Positions 7,774 through 15,583 of a DNA stretch of 22,814 nt are shown piece by piece (positions within the stretch are counted from its first letter, which is position 1; every line of letters starts with the position of its first letter). The notes below the pieces were generated by a model. That model was not told where the DNA came from, did no database searches, and was given only the letters and a program-made list of their open reading frames with translations. Where the stretch lies: contig JBASGW010000060.1 in the NCBI GenBank assembly GCA_049653745.1, forward strand, positions 1-22,814, given 5' to 3'. This DNA is from CANDYO01 sp049653745. GTDB lineage: Bacteria > Pseudomonadota > Alphaproteobacteria > Rickettsiales > CANDYO01. The translations under genes were made by a program, and so were the position numbers.

Positions 7774-7940
7774 CGTCCAAGATCTTTGTAAAAGTATCTC
7801 TCAGTTTTTTTTATTTTTTGAGAGTTTCTTTTGCGATTTCTCTGGACTGTATGTTTTAAGCATGGTATAAGATGTATAATGACATGCTGCTACATACAAT
7901 GCTATCGTTTTAAGAAACTGTATAGCGTTATTTGTAACGT
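7746..7940. promoter_or_regulatory. Paired operator-like repeats in the divergent control region
   Basis: TATAGC-TT-GTTATTTGCAACGT (7755-7776) and TATAGC-GTTATTTGTAACGT (7921-7940) are near-identical direct copies. The right copy contains the palindrome CGTTA-N4-TAACG. In addition, ATAACGCTATA (7746-7756) is the exact reverse complement of TATAGCGTTAT (7921-7931). One copy overlaps the candidate leftward promoter and the other the candidate rightward promoter, as in a lysogeny switch. A separate hairpin, CTCTCA/TGAGAG (7798-7803 with 7819-7824), lies between them. Confidence 0.6.
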
Positions 7941-7959
7941 AGCATAATAAAAATATAAT
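7932..7959 (+). promoter_or_regulatory. Candidate promoter of the XRE repressor
   Basis: TTGTAA (7932-7937) and a perfect TATAAT (7954-7959) are separated by 16 bp. The -35 box lies inside the right operator-like repeat. The repressor ATG begins 17 bp after the -10 box, which gives a short leader and suggests autoregulation. Confidence 0.55.
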
Positions 7960-7975
7960 TGCAATAGGAAATTTT

Positions 7976-8440
7976 ATGTCAGCAGTAAAAAAAATAATTG
8001 ATCATATTCAAGCTGAAATGAAGACTCGCATGGAAGAGATAAACATAGGGCCCAGCGATCTTGAGAAAAAAGCTGGCTTAAAAGAAAGTGTTGTACGCAA
8101 TATTTTAAATGGTAATTCTAAAAATCCAGGGATTGAGTCACTAATGGCAATTGCAAGAACGCTTGGCTGCTCTTTAGATGAATTAGTCGGTAAAGAAGAG
8201 TTACAAAACTTAAGTAATCAAAAACTAGCGCCTAAGCAAAAAGCCATTGTAGACTGGGATCCAGATCTTTATCAAGACGCTACTCGCCAAGTACAAAGCT
8301 ATATTCATAATAAAAGCTTAAAGCTACATGGAGAGCAAGTCTTATTCTTTATTAAAGAAACATATCTTTACTCTTCTAAAACAAATAATACTAAAGCAGA
8401 TTCAAAATTCATCGAATGGTTAATTGATAGTTATTGCTAG
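7976..8440 (+). CDS. XRE/CI-type phage repressor
   Basis: 154 residues. An XRE helix-turn-helix spans about 22-72: GPSDLEKKAGLKESVVRNIL is the DNA-binding core, followed by GIESLMAIARTLGCSLDELVG, the classic closing helices. The C-terminal half (about 80-154) is helical and lacks the Ser-Lys peptidase motif of LexA/CI proteins, so SOS self-cleavage is unlikely. It faces the leftward early operon across paired operator-like repeats, which marks it as the probable lysogeny repressor. The AGGAAATTTT before the ATG gives a reasonable ribosome site. Confidence 0.82.
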   Translation: MSAVKKIIDHIQAEMKTRMEEINIGPSDLEKKAGLKESVVRNILNGNSKNPGIESLMAIARTLGCSLDELVGKEELQNLSNQKLAPKQKAIVDWDPDLYQDATRQVQSYIHNKSLKLHGEQVLFFIKETYLYSSKTNNTKADSKFIEWLIDSYC

Positions 8441-8593
8441 TTACAGTCATTCCTCATTAATTTTTTGTATAGCAATATTAAATTAAAAATTTAGCGTACA
8501 CAAACTACATTATACCACATAATGTCGTGTGGCGTTTTTTATAACTTTGACTATAATAGAGATAAGTTTAAAGTCTATTATGGTTGGCGATCA

Positions 8594-8800
8594 ATGAAAA
8601 ACAAACATAACTCCTTCAGCTCTCTTGTTAAACCTCTTGCTCCTAGAGAAAGATTATTAGAAATTAGTTCTTTGCTTGCTGCGGCAATTATGAGACTCCA
8701 TATCAAAGAAAGAGATGGAACGTCAAAAAATTCTCTGGACTCTGACTGCAAACAGAGCGTAACTAGCGCTGCAACCAGCTATGAGAGAGTAAAATCATGA
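8594..8800 (+). CDS. Small conserved protein of the recombinase cassette
   Basis: 68 residues from the ATG at 8594; an in-frame ATG at 8522 would add 24 residues that look unrelated. The core LVKPLAPRERLLEISSLLAA is like small proteins that precede DUF2924 and a large serine recombinase in alphaproteobacterial mobile elements. Its function is unknown. Its stop overlaps the DUF2924 start by 4 bp (ATGA), which supports a real, coupled gene. No strong ribosome site is visible at either start. Confidence 0.6.
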   Translation: MKNKHNSFSSLVKPLAPRERLLEISSLLAAAIMRLHIKERDGTSKNSLDSDCKQSVTSAATSYERVKS

Positions 8801-9216
8801 CAATATCAATTATTCGACAAGTAATAGAACTGGAGAATAAATCTTCAAGTGAATTACGTCAAATGTACAAAAATCTATTTACCACTGAAGTATCGTCTAT
8901 GGCTAATAAAGATCAATTACGGCATAAAATCGCTTACCGTTTACAGGAGTTAGAATTTGGTGGCTTAAGCGCAGCCACTAAAGACAAGCTTGAAGCAATT
9001 GCTAAAGGCAAAACATTGATTAGCAAAACCAAACACAGAGATTTACTTCCAGGAACTAGAATCTGTAAGGAATATAACGGCTGTCTTCATCAGGTTGAAG
9101 TAAGGCAAGATGGCTTTGAATATAATGGACAAAAATGGAATAGTTTGTCAGCAGTCGCCACCAAGATTACTGGGACTAAATGGAATGGGCCGAAGTTTTT
9201 TGGGATGAGAGGTTAA
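8797..9216 (+). CDS. DUF2924 protein (recombinase-associated)
   Basis: 139 residues matching the DUF2924 pattern. The N-terminal part is helical (ELRQMYKNLFTTEV, then LRHKIAYRLQELEFGGLS). The C-terminal part is a small beta domain with LLPGTRICKEYNGCLHQVEV and the ending SLSAVATKITGTKWNGPKFF; the GTRLxREWxGxxHxV-like and SLSxIAxxITGTxWNGPxFF motifs are the family hallmarks. DUF2924 proteins nearly always sit directly before a large serine recombinase, as here (1-bp gap). Their function is not established; a DNA-binding or accessory role in recombination is plausible. Confidence 0.88.
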   Translation: MTISIIRQVIELENKSSSELRQMYKNLFTTEVSSMANKDQLRHKIAYRLQELEFGGLSAATKDKLEAIAKGKTLISKTKHRDLLPGTRICKEYNGCLHQVEVRQDGFEYNGQKWNSLSAVATKITGTKWNGPKFFGMRG

Positions 9217-9217
9217 T

Positions 9218-10426
9218 GTGAAAGAAAAGATAAAATTACGCTGTGCCATCTATACTAGAAAATCACATGAGGAAGGTTTAGAACAGGCATTTAATTCTTT
9301 GGATGCGCAACGATTAGCTGGAGAGAATTATATTGCCAGTCAAGAACATGAAGGCTGGGAATGCATACCAACGCAATATAATGATGGTGGATATTCTGGA
9401 GGTAATTTGGAGAGGCCAGCTTTGCAAAGATTATTGCAAGATATAAAGGATAGCAAAGTAGATTGTATAATTGTTTATAAGATCGACCGCTTGACTAGAT
9501 CATTATTAGACTTTTCTAAAATTATTGAGTTGCTCGATGAGCATAAGTGTAGTTTCGTGGCTGTAACTCAATCTTTTAATACTTCTAACTCTATGGGAAG
9601 ATTAATGCTCAACGTTTTGTTAAGCTTTGCCCAGTATGAGCGAGAGTTAACATCAGAGCGTATTCGTGATAAATTTGAAGCTTCATGCAAATTAGGTATG
9701 TGGATGGGTGGATGTCCTCCTTTGGGGTATAATCCAAAAAACCGTGAATTAATCATCGATAAAGATGAGGCAAAGATAGTTGAGGATATTTACCAGAGCT
9801 TTATTGAAACTGAGTCAGTTACAGAAACGGCTAGGGCAATGAACCAATTAGGCCATAAAACTAAAACCTGGGAATCAGAGAAAGGTAAGCTTTATCAAGG
9901 GGTTGCCTTTAGCAAAAAAGCAATTCGACATATTCTGCAAAATCCTGTTTATGCAGGAAAGATCAAGCATAAAAGCAAAGTTTATCAAGGCAAGCATAAA
10001 TCGATTATTGATCCTGAAATATGGAAGAAAGCCCAAGGCATTTTTACCCATAGAGAGAATAAAATTATCAATCCAATGACCAGAGTCTCCGCTCCACCTT
10101 TACTAAAAGGAATTCTTATCTGTGGTTGTTGTAGCTCTAAGATGACTCCAAGCTATTGTATGAAGAAGAATGGTGCTCGCTACCGCTATTATACTTGCTC
10201 GAGCAAGATGCGTTTATCCAGTGAAAAATGCGCAATCCGCACAGTATCAGCAGCGGAGGTAGAAGATTTAGTAACCGCGCAAGTATTAGCATTACTTAAA
10301 AAACCAGAGGTTATTGCGCACGCTATTGCAGCAGCCTCTTCAAGAGGCGAGTCGCAGGATCTACAGGTGATTAAGGCGTTAAAAGATGTGCATCGAGTTT
10401 GGGAGGAGTTATTCCCAGCTGAGTAG
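9218..10426 (+). CDS. Large serine recombinase, truncated by in-frame amber codon
   Basis: 402 residues from a GTG start one base after the DUF2924 stop. The resolvase domain has the catalytic serine S16 in YTRKS, SLDAQR, and the conserved KIDRLTR (88-94). A recombinase domain follows (GCPPLGYNP at 165-173; AIRHILQNPVYAGKIKHK). A zinc ribbon spans about 299-345, with C302, C304/C305, C327 and C338. The protein ends at ...WEELFPAE followed by TAG at 10424-10426, but the same frame stays open for 38 more codons. A CAG-to-TAG change would explain this. The catalytic and zinc domains are intact, so the truncated product could still act in site-specific DNA integration or excision. Confidence 0.88.
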   Translation: MKEKIKLRCAIYTRKSHEEGLEQAFNSLDAQRLAGENYIASQEHEGWECIPTQYNDGGYSGGNLERPALQRLLQDIKDSKVDCIIVYKIDRLTRSLLDFSKIIELLDEHKCSFVAVTQSFNTSNSMGRLMLNVLLSFAQYERELTSERIRDKFEASCKLGMWMGGCPPLGYNPKNRELIIDKDEAKIVEDIYQSFIETESVTETARAMNQLGHKTKTWESEKGKLYQGVAFSKKAIRHILQNPVYAGKIKHKSKVYQGKHKSIIDPEIWKKAQGIFTHRENKIINPMTRVSAPPLLKGILICGCCSSKMTPSYCMKKNGARYRYYTCSSKMRLSSEKCAIRTVSAAEVEDLVTAQVLALLKKPEVIAHAIAAASSRGESQDLQVIKALKDVHRVWEELFPAE

Positions 10427-10543
10427 GTGAGAATTACTCATCTGCTAATAAAACAGGTGATAATCACCCCAGAAGGAATCGATGTTAGAATCTACGGAGA
10501 TGGATTTAATACTCTAACAGCAGAAATAGGAGAAGCGGCATAA
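10427..10543 (+). pseudogene. Detached C-terminal tail of the serine recombinase
   Basis: Reading on in the recombinase frame after the amber codon gives about 38 residues, including THLLIKQVIITPEGIDVRIY and ending EIGEAA. This is the usual C-terminal beta-rich tail of DUF2924-linked recombinases. Its TAA overlaps the ATG of the next gene (TAATG), the tight spacing expected of the original intact operon. Either the gene carries a recent nonsense mutation or the amber codon is sometimes read through. Confidence 0.75.
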
Positions 10544-10941
10544 TGGAAAATGTATCGCATATTGAGGAAAATATCGTTAGCATATTTGTCCCAATGACTA
10601 TCAAAAGACGAGGTAGTAGCGCGATGATTATATTGCCTAAAAATATACCTCAGCAGTCAGATAAGCCTAATTATGACCATGTCTTGATTAATGCTTTTGC
10701 TAAATCTTATAGATGGCAACAGCAATTAAATAAGGGTTTGAGTATCAATCAACTAATGGAAAAAGAAAAGGTGAAATTGAGCTATACTAGCCGTATTTTG
10801 CGATTAAATTTAATTGCCCCAGATATCATTGCTGCTATTGTTGAGGGCAAACAGCCACGCGATCTAAAGCTACAAGATTTTATGACCAAGCACATTCCTG
10901 ATCTATGGCAAGAGCAGCGCGAGGTTTTTGACTTTATTTAA
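10543..10941 (+). CDS. HTH protein of the DUF2924-recombinase cassette
   Basis: 132 residues. It has a short N-terminal beta part (MTIKRRGSSAMIILP), then helices matching proteins encoded just after DUF2924-type recombinases in alphaproteobacteria: LINAFAKSYRWQQQLNKG, then an HTH with SINQLMEKEKVKLSYTSRIL and LNLIAPDIIAAIVEGKQP. The HTH resembles the KorB/ParB type. It is probably a DNA-binding partner or regulator of the recombinase. Its ATG overlaps the ancestral recombinase stop codon, so the truncation upstream could reduce its translation by breaking the coupling. Confidence 0.75.
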   Translation: MENVSHIEENIVSIFVPMTIKRRGSSAMIILPKNIPQQSDKPNYDHVLINAFAKSYRWQQQLNKGLSINQLMEKEKVKLSYTSRILRLNLIAPDIIAAIVEGKQPRDLKLQDFMTKHIPDLWQEQREVFDFI

Positions 10942-11004
10942 AAAAATAAATAAAAGCGTTGGTTGTATGAAAATTAATTTGCATTCAACTTATATAATCT
11001 GTAA

Positions 11005-11064
11005 ATTAGATTAATACAGGTTAAGAACATGAGATGATCACATGTTTCTTTTTATTAATCTAAT
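11005..11064. repeat. Nested inverted repeats between the recombinase cassette and cargo genes
   Basis: The outer arms ATTAGATTAATA (11005-11016) and TATTAATCTAAT (11053-11064) are perfect reverse complements of 12 bp. Inside them lies AACATG (11026-11031) with CATGTT (11041-11046). No T-run follows, so it is not an obvious terminator. It sits in the 180-bp gap before the receptor gene and could be a regulator-binding site, an RNA hairpin or a recombination site. Confidence 0.6.
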
Positions 11065-11121
11065 CTTCAATCTATAACGCTTAAAATGCAGTTATGGTAG
11101 AGAGTTATTTTTGTAAATATT

Positions 11122-12966
11122 ATGGATAATCAGCTGAAGCTTGCTGGCTTCTTGAAGTATTGTAAAAATTTGCTAGAGTTTATAAAAGGCGTTTTAACAA
11201 AAACTATCTCCTTTATCAAACGTCCTAAGCAAATTTATCTCCCTAGATCCCCAGCTAATATACTAAGTAAAATTACCCAAGAACATACTTGGCCAATAAA
11301 TAAGTGGTTTTTAAGTTTAATTCTTGTTGTATGTGTTACTGCTATAATTATTATTTATTATGGAAATAGGTATAAATTTAAGCAGCTACTACAAGCTAAA
11401 ACTAACATTACTCATTCACAAATCGATACATCAATAAAAAATTTTCAAAAGTCACTAACGATTATTAAAAGCGCACTACTTAGAGATAAAAGATATCTTG
11501 AGCCGCAAAAAGTTATTCAGGTACTTAAAGCTATTTATACTGCTGATGAACGTATCAAACTCTTACCACTAACTTGGTATCCATTGTCAAACCAACATAA
11601 ATCCTGTACAGCGCAAGGATGTACAAATAATAAACCAGATGAGCAGTTAATCGCCAAGTTCAAGAAAAATCCTCAAGAATTAATGATCTATGATCGTTTT
11701 GAAAGCAATGGTGAAGCAAGTATAGTAATAATTCTTCCTATAGCTGAACAAGTTAAATCATCAACTAAATCAGCTTTAATTGGTTATCTTGTATTGCCAG
11801 TCAAATCTTCATTAATATTACATGATTTATATTATCGTTTGGATGAGAAGGATTTAATTAAAGTAAGTAGTGACAAAGAAACATTATATTTTGCTAAACA
11901 AGGTGAAAAATTTTGGCTTGCTCAAGATCAAGATTTTACTAAATATCAATTTGCTGATGACCTTTCTTTTTCTCCTTACACTTATAAAATTGCAGTAGGA
12001 AGTCCAGCTAAAGCTTGGATTACCAACAGTATACAAATAGCTATATTATACTGCATTAGCATAATTGCTTTCGGCTCCATAATGCTTATAGCTTATAATT
12101 ATGTTGAGCGCAAAAGAGTCAAAAATTCTTATAATGAAAATTTTTCCGGAGAATTATCGATACACCAAGAGCAGATTAAAGATTTAACTAGTCAGGTAGC
12201 TGCTTCTAATATAGAGATAAAAAGCTTAACTCAGCAAAATCAAAATTTTCTTGATTCAATGAGAGTTATTACTAATATAGAACAACAAATCAACCAAAGC
12301 TATGCTGCGGCACTACTCAAAATTAGAGATAGCAATCAATTACTATTAAAGCATTATAATAAAAAGAAAGAATTAAGTGTTGAACTAATCGAAAAGCTTT
12401 TTACTAATATTGATAATCTAAGCGAAGATTTGCGCCATAATATTTTTAATCGAGAAGATAAAATCTCTGAAGTTGAAGTATCTGACCTTTTTGATGAAAT
12501 TTTACGTTTATTTAACCCCATTATTACTAATCGCGCAATAACAATTATCAATAAGATTGGCAAGACTAAAATCAAGATTAATGAACTGCTTTTAAAACAA
12601 ATCTTAATTAGCTTGTTGGTTAAACGACTATACTCCATTCCTAAAAATCATAAGCTTAATATTTTTACTCAAAAAAACAATAACAAGAATAGGATTACCA
12701 TAGAAATTAATGATGAAGGTATTGGAATTAATGAAGAGTTAATAGAAGACATTTTATATCAGAAAAAGAAAAACCTAATCCCTGGTATGATACATATTCA
12801 ACTGAATTTAGAAACAATCGAAGCTTTAATAAAAGATGCACTAGGCGGCGATATAAATATCGTTAGTACCAATCACAGTAATAATATCACTCTTCTTCTA
12901 CCGCTAGAAATAAATCGAGCTGATAATGTAATTCCACTTCCTAAAATTGCAGGAGGCAATCAATGA
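11122..12966 (+). CDS. Two-TM sensor protein with histidine-kinase-type ATPase domain, H-box not recognisable
   Basis: 614 residues. It has TM1 at about 62-80, a periplasmic Cache-like sensor at about 85-300 (two close cysteines, C162 and C167; LPIAEQV and ALIGYLVLPV strands), and TM2 at about 303-325 followed by the basic stop ERKRVK. A coiled coil spans about 340-440, with a C-terminal HATPase_c fold at about 485-596. The ATPase shows the G1 box NDEGIGI (530-536) and GGDINIVS. No HExxTP-like phospho-acceptor motif is seen where it should lie (about 385-440), and the N box (LLKQILISLLVKRL) lacks the usual Asn. So it may be a sensor ATPase rather than an active kinase. It overlaps the next gene by 4 bp and has no response regulator nearby. 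Confidence 0.72.
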   Translation: MDNQLKLAGFLKYCKNLLEFIKGVLTKTISFIKRPKQIYLPRSPANILSKITQEHTWPINKWFLSLILVVCVTAIIIIYYGNRYKFKQLLQAKTNITHSQIDTSIKNFQKSLTIIKSALLRDKRYLEPQKVIQVLKAIYTADERIKLLPLTWYPLSNQHKSCTAQGCTNNKPDEQLIAKFKKNPQELMIYDRFESNGEASIVIILPIAEQVKSSTKSALIGYLVLPVKSSLILHDLYYRLDEKDLIKVSSDKETLYFAKQGEKFWLAQDQDFTKYQFADDLSFSPYTYKIAVGSPAKAWITNSIQIAILYCISIIAFGSIMLIAYNYVERKRVKNSYNENFSGELSIHQEQIKDLTSQVAASNIEIKSLTQQNQNFLDSMRVITNIEQQINQSYAAALLKIRDSNQLLLKHYNKKKELSVELIEKLFTNIDNLSEDLRHNIFNREDKISEVEVSDLFDEILRLFNPIITNRAITIINKIGKTKIKINELLLKQILISLLVKRLYSIPKNHKLNIFTQKNNNKNRITIEINDEGIGINEELIEDILYQKKKNLIPGMIHIQLNLETIEALIKDALGGDINIVSTNHSNNITLLLPLEINRADNVIPLPKIAGGNQ

Positions 12967-15548
12967 CTAACAGATTTACAAAAACATTCCCACAATCATC
13001 ATTTATACAATATTTATGTAATTTGATTGCTATTGCAGTAATACTTAGCTTAATACTAATGTTATTTAGCAATCTATCTTCTGCAAATGATAGCCCATCA
13101 TTCCCCCTGATATCAAATCTTAAAAACTCTGCTGAAGATTTTGTTGGTCGAGAAAAGTTTCTTAAAGATATGCATGAATATCTTTTTGGTAAAGAAAAGC
13201 ATCGCTCTTTAGTTATCTCTGGTAGTCCTGGCGCTGGTAAAACTCAAGTGATTACTAGATTTGCGGAATTACATAAAACAAATTACCATATAATTTGGTG
13301 GCTTGATTTAAATAAAGACATGACTGCGCAGTATAAAAGCTTTGCTAGGGAATGGAATAGATTAGTTAATAAGCATTATAAAGACGTACTTGAGCAGAAT
13401 TTTTTGCATATTAATCTAGATTCTATTGAAGAAGACAAAATCAAAGATGAGGTTCATGATCGGCTAAGATCTATTCAACTAAACTGGTTAATACTCATTG
13501 ATAATGTAGAAAATAGTGTAGTAACTTTAAAAGATCTACCCAGACATCAATCTCAAGGTTATGGTCATATTATTTTATCAACTCAAAATGATGAAAAACA
13601 TAGAAATGTAATACATATTGATAAATTTTCCCGCGAGGAATCAATTGAGCTGTTGATTAAAGCTACTGGCGATGGAGATTCAAGTAAAGCCAATAGTTTA
13701 GCAGATACACTGAACGATTATCCTATGGCCGTTGCTAAAGCTGGAAGATTTATTGCTGCCAAAGCTACCATCGATATGGAGGAATATAACCGATTATTTA
13801 AGAATAAAAGACAAGAATTATGGGAAGCTGAACATGAATTTCTTGCCAAACGTAATCAATATACTGACTATAAAAAAACAATATTTACAATGCTATCTAC
13901 AAATATTGCTGAAATAAAACAAGAGTCACACATGGCTTATGAGTTACTTGCCATCGTTTCACTTTTAGACAATGATAGAATTCCTGAAGATTTACTTGAA
14001 GCTTATGTCAAAATTAATCACGGACCAGAGCAAATAGAAATAGATTTTAAAAATGCTTTGTCGACATTGATGAAACAATCTTTGTTAATCCGTAACTATC
14101 GCAATCAAAAATCAGCTGATCAAAAGATAGAAGAGGATGAGGCATCCCTCTTGATGACTTATGAGATCATGCAACAAGTTATGCAGGACATACTAACAAC
14201 AGAAGAAAATCAGCTATATTTAAGCAAAGCTATTATTGCCATGAATCAAATTTTATCTAACAATATTTATACGCTAACTGACTTTTTATCAGAGCGGCCA
14301 TATTATTTAGCTCATATAACTTCACTAAAAGATCATGCTAGTAAACTTGGGGCATATAATAATGACGTTCTACAGCTTTCCTTAAGATTGCTGGAATATA
14401 ACTTAGCTGGTATCAGAAATGACCAAGAAGCAGAAAATTTAATTGGCGTTATAGAAATCATTAACAAGAAAGTAACTGAACAACAAATTGCTAAGGAAGA
14501 AGCTGCTAAAACTAACATAATATTTAAGTGGTTAGGTATTGGAAAAGATCAACAACTAGATGAGAAGCTAGCTCAAGAAAATCGGTTCCATAAATTACTT
14601 AATATTAGATTTTCGGTTATGAAAAGTGCTTTTATCGCTTGGGTTAAATCTGATTATAAATCCAGCTTAAAAGAAGCTTTGCAAGCTTATAGCACTATCC
14701 AAGAGTTTCAAAAAGATTACCCAGAAGAACAATTAATGATTTATAATCGCTTGGGTAGACTCTACAATGTGATGGGCAATAACAATGAAGCCTTTAAATA
14801 CATTGAACTAGGTAAACAAATCATTGCAGATAACCCAAATATAATTGGTTATCCAAATGACTTTTATAAAATTTTGGTGAAGATTTATGTTGATAGCGGA
14901 GATTTTGAGCAAGCCTTAAAATATTCGCAGATTAATTTAAGTAAACTTGATCTACAGGAAAAAATCACTCCCAGTGAGATTTCCGCGCATATAATTAGTG
15001 CTGATATTTTAATTAGAAGCGGTAAATACCAAGAAGCTCTACCTAAATTAAACCTACTTTTGCAAATTGTAGAAAAATCATTTCCGCAAGAACATCCCTA
15101 TAAAACTAATCTTATTGTCTATCGCAGTTATGTAAGTGCTATGCTAGGTAATAATGCACCACAAGCGATTAAGAATATTCTTACCTCTCAAGCTGCTTAT
15201 AGAAAGCGACTAGGCGATAAAGGATATTATAAAAATCGTCATGTATTTATGAGTCATCGATTCTTAGGTGAGCTTTACGAAAAAGCTGGTGATAATATCA
15301 AAGCCGAGGCTGAATATTCTACGGGGCTTAGTATTCTAAATAATATGTATAACTCTAAAGGAAATTCAGTAACAGATGATTTAAGCTTTATCTATTATAA
15401 ACTATCTATTATTAATGCTAAACTAAAACAGTACCAGAAGGCAGTAGAAATTTTTAAAACTCACATGCAAACTTTTGGCAGTGCGCATCCAAGAAGTATA
15501 GAGCTTATAGGATATTTTAGTGATCATAATGTAGATGTAGGGCTCTGA
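12963..15548 (+). CDS. Membrane-anchored or exported NB-ARC (STAND) ATPase with TPR repeats
   Basis: 861 residues. One hydrophobic segment at about 17-38 is followed by SSAND, either a signal anchor or a cleavable signal. The NB-ARC ATPase spans about 58-350: VGREKFL (61-67), Walker A GSPGAGKT (87-94), Walker B WLILIDNVEN (175-184), sensor strand GHIILSTQN (201-209) and a GLPL-like YPMAV (253-257). A winged-helix-like part and a helical linker lead to about five TPRs between 565 and 850 (for example GRLYNVMGNNNEAFKYIELG). STAND proteins are signal-triggered switches, and TPRs usually detect the trigger. An AGGAGG at 12951-12956 and the 4-bp overlap with the sensor gene make the two co-translated. 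Confidence 0.8.
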   Translation: MTNRFTKTFPQSSFIQYLCNLIAIAVILSLILMLFSNLSSANDSPSFPLISNLKNSAEDFVGREKFLKDMHEYLFGKEKHRSLVISGSPGAGKTQVITRFAELHKTNYHIIWWLDLNKDMTAQYKSFAREWNRLVNKHYKDVLEQNFLHINLDSIEEDKIKDEVHDRLRSIQLNWLILIDNVENSVVTLKDLPRHQSQGYGHIILSTQNDEKHRNVIHIDKFSREESIELLIKATGDGDSSKANSLADTLNDYPMAVAKAGRFIAAKATIDMEEYNRLFKNKRQELWEAEHEFLAKRNQYTDYKKTIFTMLSTNIAEIKQESHMAYELLAIVSLLDNDRIPEDLLEAYVKINHGPEQIEIDFKNALSTLMKQSLLIRNYRNQKSADQKIEEDEASLLMTYEIMQQVMQDILTTEENQLYLSKAIIAMNQILSNNIYTLTDFLSERPYYLAHITSLKDHASKLGAYNNDVLQLSLRLLEYNLAGIRNDQEAENLIGVIEIINKKVTEQQIAKEEAAKTNIIFKWLGIGKDQQLDEKLAQENRFHKLLNIRFSVMKSAFIAWVKSDYKSSLKEALQAYSTIQEFQKDYPEEQLMIYNRLGRLYNVMGNNNEAFKYIELGKQIIADNPNIIGYPNDFYKILVKIYVDSGDFEQALKYSQINLSKLDLQEKITPSEISAHIISADILIRSGKYQEALPKLNLLLQIVEKSFPQEHPYKTNLIVYRSYVSAMLGNNAPQAIKNILTSQAAYRKRLGDKGYYKNRHVFMSHRFLGELYEKAGDNIKAEAEYSTGLSILNNMYNSKGNSVTDDLSFIYYKLSIINAKLKQYQKAVEIFKTHMQTFGSAHPRSIELIGYFSDHNVDVGL

Positions 15549-15583
15549 TTTTTAGGTGTAAACTTAAAAAAATGGTCAGAGCT
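15541..15583. terminator. Shared bidirectional terminator hairpin
   Basis: GCTCTGA (15542-15548) pairs with TCAGAGC (15576-15582). The stem continues inwards through T and A runs, giving a T-run for either direction. It serves the convergent ends of the STAND gene and the papain-like gene, and both stop codons lie within the stem arms. Confidence 0.65.

Noticed and set aside
8522..8593. 24-codon N-terminal extension of the small recombinase-cassette protein
   Set aside because: The sequence is unlike the conserved remainder and has no ribosome site; the ATG at 8594 starts the conserved part.
10979..10998. TTGCAT and TATAAT as a promoter for the sensor gene
   Set aside because: The boxes are only 8 bp apart, and no better -35 box lies 16-18 bp upstream of TATAAT.
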